A program made the position numbers and the translations under genes. A stretch of DNA of 12,238 bases from Bacteroidales bacterium (GTDB lineage: Bacteria > Bacteroidota > Bacteroidia > Bacteroidales > UBA1556), in the NCBI GenBank assembly GCA_029935325.1, contig JAOZKO010000058.1:1-12238 (forward strand), given 5' to 3'. Shown here piece by piece: positions 6,565 to 12,238 of the stretch (positions within the stretch are counted from its first letter, which is position 1; every line of letters starts with the position of its first letter). Below the pieces are notes generated by a model. It searched no databases, was not told where the DNA came from, and was given only the letters and a program-made list of their open reading frames with translations.

Positions 6565-7222
6565 TGATAAAATTCCCGAAAAGGCAAAAGATAAATTAGC
6601 TGAATTTGGAAAAATATTTACATTGCAAACACAAGATATTGTTTATCCAGCTATTTCAGGTCATCCCGATATCTTTATTTTCCAGTATGATAATAAACTA
6701 ATTATTGCGTCTCAAAGCCCACAAGAGCTTATTGATATATTGCATTTTGAAAAAATAGATTTTCAATTTGGAGAAAAAGATTTAGGGGTTAAATACCCCT
6801 TTACAACTCCTTATAATATAAGCTATAGAGAAGGTGTATTTATAGGAAATAAAAAAAATTCAGATTCTACAATAATTGCACTTTCACAAGGAAAAAAATG
6901 GATTGAAAGCCCTCAAGCTTATGCAAGATGTAATAGTATAATATTGGACAGTAATAATATTTTAACTTCGGAAATAAGCGTCAAAAACGCATTTCCAAAC
7001 AGTTTATATATTAATCCAAAGGGCATTATACTTCAAGGATTCGAATATGGTTTTTTTGGTGGTTGTACCGGGATCTATAATCATAAACTTTTTATTTTGG
7101 GTAGCTTAAAATATCATCCTCAGGAAAATGAAATAAAAAAATATTGCAAAAAAGCTGACTTTGAAATAATTGAATTATACGATGGGCCTTTGATTGACGG
7201 AGGAGGAATTATATTTTGCTAA
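6548..7222 (+). CDS. GME-fold protein, DUF6873-like
   Basis: A 224-residue soluble protein with no signal peptide or membrane helix. Its motifs recall the DUF6873 family, annotated as having the fold of guanidine-modifying enzymes (arginine deiminase, dimethylarginine hydrolase): SGHPDIFIF (H39, D41), EKDLGVKYP, a central RCNSIILD, GFFGGCTGIY (C173), LKYHP (H190) and a C-terminal LIDGGGIIFC ending in C224. The family match is from memory and should be searched. In guanidine-modifying enzymes the nucleophilic Cys is near the C-terminus, so C224 is a tempting candidate, but relatives I recall end without Cys. Its ATG lies 17 bases inside the radical SAM gene, in another frame, so the two products are probably made together. 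Confidence 0.78.
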   Translation: MLIIVDDKIPEKAKDKLAEFGKIFTLQTQDIVYPAISGHPDIFIFQYDNKLIIASQSPQELIDILHFEKIDFQFGEKDLGVKYPFTTPYNISYREGVFIGNKKNSDSTIIALSQGKKWIESPQAYARCNSIILDSNNILTSEISVKNAFPNSLYINPKGIILQGFEYGFFGGCTGIYNHKLFILGSLKYHPQENEIKKYCKKADFEIIELYDGPLIDGGGIIFC

Positions 7223-7285
7223 CTTATAGTATTTCATACTGAGTCAACTCCAAAAAACCAGGAAAATAATTATCACTAAAACACC

Positions 7286-7332
7286 AAGCTACTAAATGCT
7301 ACAAAGAGCTCGTCAGCAGTGCTTTATAGCTT
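7286..7332. repeat. Imperfect inverted repeat in the convergent gap after the DUF6873-like gene
   Basis: AAGCTACTAAATGC (7286-7299) pairs with GCTTTATAGCTT (7321-7332) over 12 base pairs if two single bases are bulged, with a 21-base loop. It lies in the 181-bp gap (7223-7403) between two convergent genes. No T-tract follows on either strand, so a terminator role is uncertain. The gap is somewhat richer in G and C around 7300-7390 than its surroundings, and I see no gene in it. Confidence 0.35.
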
Positions 7333-7403
7333 ATGTAACTTTGCGTCTTATCTCCGTTGTATCTATAATTGGCTTTACGCAGGAGACTTAATACGATAAA
7401 AAC

Positions 7404-8075
7404 CTAAAGAGTAATACTCATCAAGCTTTCAGCGATAATCAGATCAATTGGGCGAGTAATTTTTATATTCTTTAAATTTCCTAAAACTAGTTCTACTTTT
7501 CCTCCATCTGCTTCAAATACACTAGCATCATCAGTAAATGATTTTCTGTAACGATTTTTGTAGGCTGCTTTAATAATTTCAGATTTAAAGGCCTGAGGGG
7601 TTTGAATTATTTTATAATTTTCGCGTTTTACAGGCTTATTTTTTTCGGCAGAAACCTTTCTAATAGATTCATTAATATCAATATATGGGATTGCATTCCC
7701 TTTTTCTATTGCTCTTTGACGTACTCTGTCAATCGTCTGATGGCTAATAATTGGGCGCACACCGTCATGAATAAGAACTAATGATTTTTCTGGAATTCCT
7801 TCTAGGGAATTTTTTACAGAATAAAAGCGCTCCTTACCTCCTCTAATAATCTGATGTTCAATTCCAAAATTAAATTCTATGCACAAATCCTTCCAAAGCT
7901 GAAAATGCTCATGTGGTAAAACAACAATGATTTTCATTTTAGGATCAAAATCATTAAAGTTTTCTATGGTATGCATGATTATAGGTTTCCCATTAAGGGG
8001 GATAAATTGCTTAGGAATACTACTTTCCATACGTGCTCCTACGCCTCCTCCTAATATTACAGCAAATGTTTTCAT
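7404..8075 (-). CDS. ispD: 2-C-methyl-D-erythritol 4-phosphate cytidylyltransferase (IspD)
   Basis: Third enzyme of the MEP pathway. It joins CTP and methylerythritol phosphate to give CDP-ME, a precursor of isopentenyl diphosphate and so of undecaprenyl phosphate and quinones. The 223-residue length is typical. The nucleotide-binding N-terminus GGGVGARM (9-16) is followed by PKQF (21-24, with the conserved lysine K22), HDGVRP (103-108), QTPQAF and FTDDASVFEADGG. The related TarI (ribitol-phosphate) group shares many motifs, but the C-terminal half, ending NIKITRPIDLIIAESL, fits Bacteroidota IspD better. It is isolated from queA upstream by a strong terminator; only a degenerate -7-like TAACTTTT precedes its ATG, so its promoter is not certain. 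Confidence 0.92.
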   Translation of the reverse strand: MKTFAVILGGGVGARMESSIPKQFIPLNGKPIIMHTIENFNDFDPKMKIIVVLPHEHFQLWKDLCIEFNFGIEHQIIRGGKERFYSVKNSLEGIPEKSLVLIHDGVRPIISHQTIDRVRQRAIEKGNAIPYIDINESIRKVSAEKNKPVKRENYKIIQTPQAFKSEIIKAAYKNRYRKSFTDDASVFEADGGKVELVLGNLKNIKITRPIDLIIAESLMSITL

Positions 8076-8136
8076 AGGTATAAAAGTTAATTAATCTAGT
8101 AATAGCTGTTTGCTAATGGCATATGGGGTATCCAAC

Positions 8137-8179
8137 AAAAAAAACCATGAGTTTAGATAAAGATTAAACTCATGGTTTT
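8137..8179 (-). terminator. Strong intrinsic terminator after queA
   Basis: A perfect 15-bp inverted repeat (8141-8155 with 8165-8179, core CCATGAGTTTA) encloses a 9-base loop. On the minus strand the hairpin runs into a run of eight T (8144-8137; the first four also form the foot of the stem). It lies 18 bases past the queA stop. On the plus strand only a short TTTTC follows, so its main direction is minus. Confidence 0.9.
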
Positions 8180-8196
8180 CTTAAAGGGTAATAAAC

Positions 8197-9240
8197 TTAC
8201 TTTATTAGCATTGCATCCCCATATGTAAAGAATCTATATTTCTCTTTAATGGCAATCTTATAAATCTCATTTAGGAAATCATAATCACAATAAGCAGCTG
8301 CTAACATCATCATTTGCGATTTTGGAAGGTGAAAATTAGTAATCAATGCATCAGCAATTGAAAATTCGTAAGGTGGAAAAATAAATTTATTAGTCCATCC
8401 TTCGTATGGTTTAAGGTGTTTAGAAATGGTAACTGATGTTTCCATAGCCTTCATTACCGTAGTACCAACTGCTACAATTTTTTTCTTAGCATCAATAGCT
8501 TTATTAACAGCCTCGACTGTATCCTGAGGAATAATTACCTGCTCTGAGTCCATTTTATGTTTCGATAAATCCTCAACTTCAATCTGTCGGAAATTACCCA
8601 AACCGGTATGCAGAGTGAGTTCTCTAAAATCTATCCCCTTTAGTTCAAGTCTTTTAATCAACTCGCGGCTAAAGTGCATTCCTGCTGTTGGAGCAGCAAC
8701 ACCACCTTCATTTCTTGCATAAATAGTTTGGTATCTGTCTTTATCTTCAGGTACGACATCTCTTTTCAAGGGCAGAGGGGTCTCTCCTAATGCCTGAATT
8801 GTTGCTTTAAAATCCTCATAAGGACCATCAAACAAAAATCTCAAGGTACGACCTCTAGAGGTTGTATTATCAATAACTTCAGCAACCAAAGCATCGTCTT
8901 CTCCAAAATATAGCTTGTTTCCAATACGTATTTTACGAGCTGGATTTACCAATACATCCCACAAACGTGTATCTCTATTTAATTCTCGAAGTAGAAAAAC
9001 TTCTATTCTAGCCCCTGTTTTTTCTTTATATCCATAAAGTCGCGCAGGAAAAACCTTAGTATTGTTTGTTACAAATGTGTCACCATCATCAAAAAAATTA
9101 ATGATATCTTTGAACTGATGATGCTCAATTTTCTGAGTTTTGCGATCAATTACCATTAATCGACTATCATCACGATTCTCTTTAGGGTGGTTTGCTATTA
9201 ATTCTGAGGGTAAATCAAATTTAAACTGTGATAGTTTCAT
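8197..9240 (-). CDS. queA: S-adenosylmethionine:tRNA ribosyltransferase-isomerase (QueA)
   Basis: Transfers and isomerises the ribosyl part of SAM onto 7-aminomethyl-7-deazaguanine at tRNA position 34, giving epoxyqueuosine, the step before queuosine. The 347-residue protein starting MKLSQFKFDLPSELIANHP has the full family length. Visible motifs are RDDSRLMVIDR, FVTNNTKVFPARLYG, the signature GGVAAPTAGMHFS, ELTLHTGLGNFRQ, VGTTVMKAMET and FIFPPYEF. The frame stays open 17 codons further up to a TTG, but the family N-terminus and the position of the promoter favour the ATG at 9240. It has its own promoter and terminator, so it can be expressed apart from the upstream truB genes. Confidence 0.96.
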   Translation of the reverse strand: MKLSQFKFDLPSELIANHPKENRDDSRLMVIDRKTQKIEHHQFKDIINFFDDGDTFVTNNTKVFPARLYGYKEKTGARIEVFLLRELNRDTRLWDVLVNPARKIRIGNKLYFGEDDALVAEVIDNTTSRGRTLRFLFDGPYEDFKATIQALGETPLPLKRDVVPEDKDRYQTIYARNEGGVAAPTAGMHFSRELIKRLELKGIDFRELTLHTGLGNFRQIEVEDLSKHKMDSEQVIIPQDTVEAVNKAIDAKKKIVAVGTTVMKAMETSVTISKHLKPYEGWTNKFIFPPYEFSIADALITNFHLPKSQMMMLAAAYCDYDFLNEIYKIAIKEKYRFFTYGDAMLIK

Positions 9241-9302
9241 TGATATTTCTTTGGTTAATACATTATTATATATGTCAAAAAGATGACACAAAAAAAGGAA
9301 TG

Positions 9303-9334
9303 CAAATGTACTACATTAAACGACCGATTGTCAA
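9303..9334 (-). promoter_or_regulatory. Bacteroidota-type promoter for queA
   Basis: On the minus strand TTG (9334-9332) and TACATTTG (9310-9303) are separated by 21 bases, an exact match to TTG-N17-23-TAnnTTTG. The -7 box ends 62 bases before the ATG at 9240. The TTG is embedded in TTGACA. This is the clearest promoter in the window. Confidence 0.7.
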
Positions 9335-9358
9335 GGCTTTTGCAATTTTTTTTTGCTT

Positions 9359-10066
9359 TTATTTGTTGTGGTCCATTTTTATACTATGAATAAGCTCCTT
9401 TACAGCATCGATTTTCAAAGCATCATCCACTGAATAGTCACCAATTTTTGTTCTTCGCAAGGCACTCAAATACCCGCCACTATTAAGGGAAAGGCCAAAG
9501 TCACGTGCTATAGATCGGATATAGGTTCCTTTTGAACACTTTATTTCAAAATAGACTTCTGGAAACTCAATTTTTGTAATATTAAAATAGAAAATATGGA
9601 CTTTTCTAGACTTTATTTCTACAGTTTCTTGCTTTCGGGCATACTCATAAGCTCTTTTTCCGTCAATTTTTATGGCAGAATAGATAGGAGGAGTCTGCTC
9701 TATTTCACCTTCAAAGCTTAAGGCCATTTCTTTAATTAATGCTTCATTAATATGCTCTGTTGGGAAAGTATTATCAACTTCTGTCTCCTTATCAAAACTA
9801 GGAGTTGTGGCACCAATAAAAAAACTTCCTGTATATACCTTATGTTGCGCCTGTAGATTATCAATTGTTTTGGTAGCTTTACCAGTACAAATCAACAATA
9901 AACCTGTTGCTAAAGGATCAAGTGTACCCGCATGACCTACTTTAAAGCGTTTTACATTATGGGTTTTTTGCAGGCTTCCTCTTATACTTTTAACAGCATC
10001 AAAAGATGTCCACCCCACTTCTTTGTCAATAAGTAATACTTCTCCTTTTACAAAATCAAAACTCAT
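9359..10066 (-). CDS. truB: tRNA pseudouridine(55) synthase TruB
   Basis: Makes pseudouridine 55 in the T-loop of tRNAs. The 235-residue protein has KGEVLLIDKEVGWTSFDAV at the N-terminus and the catalytic aspartate D50 in GHAGTLDPLATGLL. Further motifs are IEQTPPIYSAIKIDGKRAYEYAR and CSKGTYIRSIARD. It lacks the C-terminal PUA RNA-binding domain of longer forms such as E. coli's, as expected for Bacteroidota. Its ATG overlaps the uppP stop by one base (TAATG), so translation is likely coupled. Downstream queA has a separate promoter. Confidence 0.96.
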   Translation of the reverse strand: MSFDFVKGEVLLIDKEVGWTSFDAVKSIRGSLQKTHNVKRFKVGHAGTLDPLATGLLLICTGKATKTIDNLQAQHKVYTGSFFIGATTPSFDKETEVDNTFPTEHINEALIKEMALSFEGEIEQTPPIYSAIKIDGKRAYEYARKQETVEIKSRKVHIFYFNITKIEFPEVYFEIKCSKGTYIRSIARDFGLSLNSGGYLSALRRTKIGDYSVDDALKIDAVKELIHSIKMDHNK

Positions 10067-10860
10067 TAGAAAAATAATTTATAAGAAATTGCTCCTAAGC
10101 CAACAATAATGCAATAAATAGCAAACCAGGATAACTTACTTGATTTCACAAGTTTAATCATCCATGTACAAGCTAGTAGTCCAGTAATAAATGCAGCAAT
10201 AAAGCCAACACCTAATGCAAATGTATGGGAGCCTTCAAAACTTATCTCACCCCCTAAAATATCTTTTCCTACTTTGGCAAGTATTAATGGCACCACCATC
10301 AAAAACGAGAACCTAGCAGCACGTTCACGATCAATACCAAGTAATACAGACGTGGAAATAGTAGCTCCTGAGCGCGAAATTCCTGGAAGTATAGCAATTG
10401 CTTGAGAAGCACCAATTATTAGAGAATCCCAAAAACTTACCTTTTTTTCACTAGTCTTTGCTTTATCTGCAAGAAAAAGCAAAGCTCCAGTTATTAATAG
10501 CATAAACCCTACAAAAAGAATTTTTCCTCCAAAAAGTGTTTCCAGCTCCTCTTCAAAGGCAACACCTATAATAGCTGCTGGAACCATTGATATAATTATT
10601 TTAAGGCTAAATTGAAATTCTTCATTCCATTGAAATTGGAATAAACCCTTAATTATTTCTAGTATTTCTTTTCTGAAAACTACAATTGTACTTAATGCTG
10701 TAGCTCCATGAAGTACAACAGTCATCATCATACTCTCTTTTGGAACTGAATTATCGCCAAGTATTGCTTTTGCAATTTCAAGATGACCACTGCTACTTAC
10801 AGGTAAAAATTCAGTAAGTCCCTGAATAATACCTAGTATTAAAGCTTCTATCCAGCTCAT
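10066..10860 (-). CDS. uppP: Undecaprenyl-diphosphatase UppP (BacA)
   Basis: Integral inner-membrane phosphatase that converts undecaprenyl diphosphate to the monophosphate, recycling the lipid carrier of peptidoglycan and O-antigen synthesis; extra copies give bacitracin resistance in other bacteria. The 264-residue protein has the family motifs QGLTEFLPVSSSGHLE (13-28, with E17, S22-S24 and H26) and LPGISRSGATIS (158-169, with R163), and about seven or eight hydrophobic segments. The ATG follows directly after the DUF3098 gene's stop, and the stop overlaps the truB start. Its carrier derives from the isoprenoid pathway to which nearby ispD contributes. Confidence 0.97.
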   Translation of the reverse strand: MSWIEALILGIIQGLTEFLPVSSSGHLEIAKAILGDNSVPKESMMMTVVLHGATALSTIVVFRKEILEIIKGLFQFQWNEEFQFSLKIIISMVPAAIIGVAFEEELETLFGGKILFVGFMLLITGALLFLADKAKTSEKKVSFWDSLIIGASQAIAILPGISRSGATISTSVLLGIDRERAARFSFLMVVPLILAKVGKDILGGEISFEGSHTFALGVGFIAAFITGLLACTWMIKLVKSSKLSWFAIYCIIVGLGAISYKLFF

Positions 10861-11112
10861 TTATTCGCTAGCTTTTGGTCGATACATAATAGCAAATACT
10901 TCCATCACAAATCCACCTAACAAAAATAATGGTGCTATAACCATTCGCTGAGTATTAAAAATAGCTTCGCTAAATACTGCAGGGTCTTGCGAACCACCAC
11001 CACTCAATAATATAAAACCTAATACAAGCATTAATATGCCTGCTATCATAAATATGTAGTTTTTCTTGCTAAAAGCAAATTCTAATTGTTCATCGGTATT
11101 AGTATTGGACAT
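10861..11112 (-). CDS. DUF3098 family small membrane protein
   Basis: An 83-residue protein with two membrane helices (about 18-40 and 59-78) joined by a short loop carrying GGGSQDPAVF. The pattern KKNYIFMIAGILMLVLGFIL followed by NTQRMVIAPLFLLGGFVMEVFAIM is the DUF3098 signature of Bacteroidota (family from memory). No function is established to my knowledge. It lies between ftsX (13-base gap) and uppP (no gap), an arrangement I recall as conserved in the phylum, which suggests a role in division or envelope assembly. Confidence 0.9.
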   Translation of the reverse strand: MSNTNTDEQLEFAFSKKNYIFMIAGILMLVLGFILLSGGGSQDPAVFSEAIFNTQRMVIAPLFLLGGFVMEVFAIMYRPKASE

Positions 11113-11125
11113 TGTCTAAAGTTTT

Positions 11126-12010
11126 TTAAGATAAATATAAATTGTCAATTTTCATTCGCAGATAACGGCGTACAGATAAGCTACTGGACCACCAGGAAAT
11201 AACAACTCCAGTTAGGATAATCCCTGCAAATAAAATAAGGTAAAGGTCAATATTTTTTAAATTAATTAATTCGGGGAACTGAGGCTGTAACTTATACAAA
11301 ATTACAACAAGCAGACCAATACTCAGCAAAGCACTAATAATTCCTTGTGCTATTCCTCGCCAAATAAATGGCTTGCGAATAAAAGCTTGTGTTGCTCCTA
11401 TCAGTTTCATACTTCTGATAATAAAGCGATTTGAATACACCGAAAGTCGAATTGTATTACTAATAAGTACAATCGAAATAAGCAGTAACATTCCACTCAC
11501 TATTAAAAAGAAAATAGTGATTTTTGCTATATTATCATTTATTGATTTCACATAATCTTCATGAAAACGAACATCCTCAACAATTTTCCGCTTATGAATC
11601 TTATCAGCTAGTTTTCGCAACTCTGTTACATTTGCATAGGCCTCGGCAAGGTGTATTTCAATACTCGAATGCAGAGGGTTTTCTCCATCCAAAAACTGAA
11701 TAAAATCCTCACCCATGTCCTGTTCGTAAATTTCTTTTGCCTTTTCGGCAGAAATATACTTAGTATATTTTACATTATCAGTGGCATCTAACTCTTTCTT
11801 TAAACGAAATATTTCAGCCTCCTTGGCGTTCTTTTTCATATATACATCCATCTGTATATTCTCCTTTACATACTTTCCTATCATATTGGAATGCAAAATA
11901 ATAAGTCCGAAAAAACCAAGAATAAACAATACAAGAGTAATGCTAATTACAGAAGTAAAATAGGACGCACGTAATCTCCTTTTTGCAAATTTATCCTCTT
12001 GTTTGGCCAT
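11126..12010 (-). CDS. ftsX: Cell division protein FtsX (permease-like, ABC-type)
   Basis: Membrane partner of the ATPase FtsE; the FtsEX complex controls peptidoglycan hydrolases at the division site. The 294-residue protein has a basic cytoplasmic N-terminus (KFAKRRLR), TM1 (about 20-41), a periplasmic extracellular-domain region (about 45-155), TM2 (163-186), the cytoplasmic signature IRSMKLIGATQAFIRKPF (198-215), TM3 (220-240) and TM4 (255-275), the standard FtsX layout. ftsE is not adjacent in this window, so it must lie elsewhere. It heads the run ftsX-DUF3098-uppP-truB. A degenerate -7-like TATCTTAG (12056-12049) lies upstream, without a TTG, so the promoter is uncertain. Confidence 0.95.
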   Translation of the reverse strand: MAKQEDKFAKRRLRASYFTSVISITLVLFILGFFGLIILHSNMIGKYVKENIQMDVYMKKNAKEAEIFRLKKELDATDNVKYTKYISAEKAKEIYEQDMGEDFIQFLDGENPLHSSIEIHLAEAYANVTELRKLADKIHKRKIVEDVRFHEDYVKSINDNIAKITIFFLIVSGMLLLISIVLISNTIRLSVYSNRFIIRSMKLIGATQAFIRKPFIWRGIAQGIISALLSIGLLVVILYKLQPQFPELINLKNIDLYLILFAGIILTGVVISWWSSSLSVRRYLRMKIDNLYLS

Positions 12011-12048
12011 TAGTATAAAGTGTATTATTATAAGAATTAAAACGACGG

Positions 12049-12238
12049 CTAAGATAGTAAAATTGCATTTTGTGCTATGATAAAAAATGTTAAGCTAATA
12101 ATTAGAACAAATAAGCTCTTGATAACACTACTCATATTACAAAATAATCTTTTTATAAACATATCCAAAGTATTACTAATCAATAGTATTTTAAAAGATA
12201 TAATGCTGATTATCAATGTTATTTTTGTCACTATTATT
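12049..12238 (-). CDS. Possible C-terminal end of a hydrophobic protein running off the right edge
   Basis: A minus-strand frame is open from the right edge to a TAG at 12051-12049. Its last 60 codons can start at a GTG, but the frame continues upstream, so any gene may be partial. It encodes two very hydrophobic stretches (ITLIISIISFKILLI and SLFVLIISLTFFIIA). AT-rich DNA readily gives such I/F/L-rich shadows, and no family is recognised, so it may be non-coding. The stop overlaps the putative -7 box of ftsX. Confidence 0.25.
   Translation of the reverse strand, partial: IIVTKITLIISIISFKILLISNTLDMFIKRLFCNMSSVIKSLFVLIISLTFFIIAQNAILLS

Noticed and set aside
7300..7400. Possible tRNA or small structured RNA
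   Set aside because: No cloverleaf, T-loop motif or acceptor stem could be assembled.
9241..9291. Extended N-terminus of QueA from a TTG
   Set aside because: QueA family proteins begin at MKLSQF or an equivalent, and the TTG lies only about 12 bases below the -7 box.
11373..11963. Two plus-strand 60-codon frames inside ftsX
   Set aside because: Antisense to membrane-helix codons of ftsX; no independent signal.

Overview
The window is AT-rich and gene-dense. It reads as a piece of a Bacteroidota genome, most like the order Bacteroidales, probably from an uncultured or marine lineage (inference). Supporting signs are the gene run ftsX - DUF3098 - uppP - truB - queA, a long NusB of about 320 residues, an RprY-type response regulator, and the lack of convincing Shine-Dalgarno sequences. 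Several start regions also carry the Bacteroidota-type promoter TAnnTTTG, some with an upstream TTG.

Bases 1-150 do not belong with the rest. They are GC-rich and contain the tails of two convergent reading frames whose third codon positions are almost all G or C. At about base 150 composition changes abruptly to AT-rich DNA in the middle of a sensor kinase gene. The simplest reading is a chimeric join (assembly, library or contamination artefact). It removed the N-terminus of the kinase.

From about 151 to 1915 lies a two-component pair on the plus strand: a 5'-truncated sensor histidine kinase and an OmpR/RprY-type response regulator. Convergent to it on the minus strand (1927-3183) are a small non-primary acyl carrier protein and an LpxL/HtrB-like acyltransferase, with an intrinsic terminator between them. 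A 423-bp divergent intergenic region then carries a promoter for each side. The plus strand continues with a secreted, probable outer-membrane beta-barrel protein (3607-4389), then nusB, a radical SAM protein and a GME-fold (DUF6873-like) protein. The last three are close-spaced or overlapping and probably form one operon.

After a 181-bp convergent gap, everything to the right edge is on the minus strand. ispD (isoprenoid precursor synthesis) stands alone behind a strong terminator. Upstream of that is queA (queuosine) with its own good promoter. Further upstream is the tight run ftsX, DUF3098, uppP, truB, with spacings of 13, 0 and -1 bases. This block joins divisome control, recycling of the undecaprenyl lipid carrier and tRNA modification; ispD supplies the same isoprenoid pathway.

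Most of the window is housekeeping. The parts most worth a second look are the chimeric edge, the overlapping radical SAM / GME-fold pair, the ACP-acyltransferase pair with its internal terminator, and the large insertion in NusB. I see no CRISPR array, insertion sequence, tRNA or rRNA.
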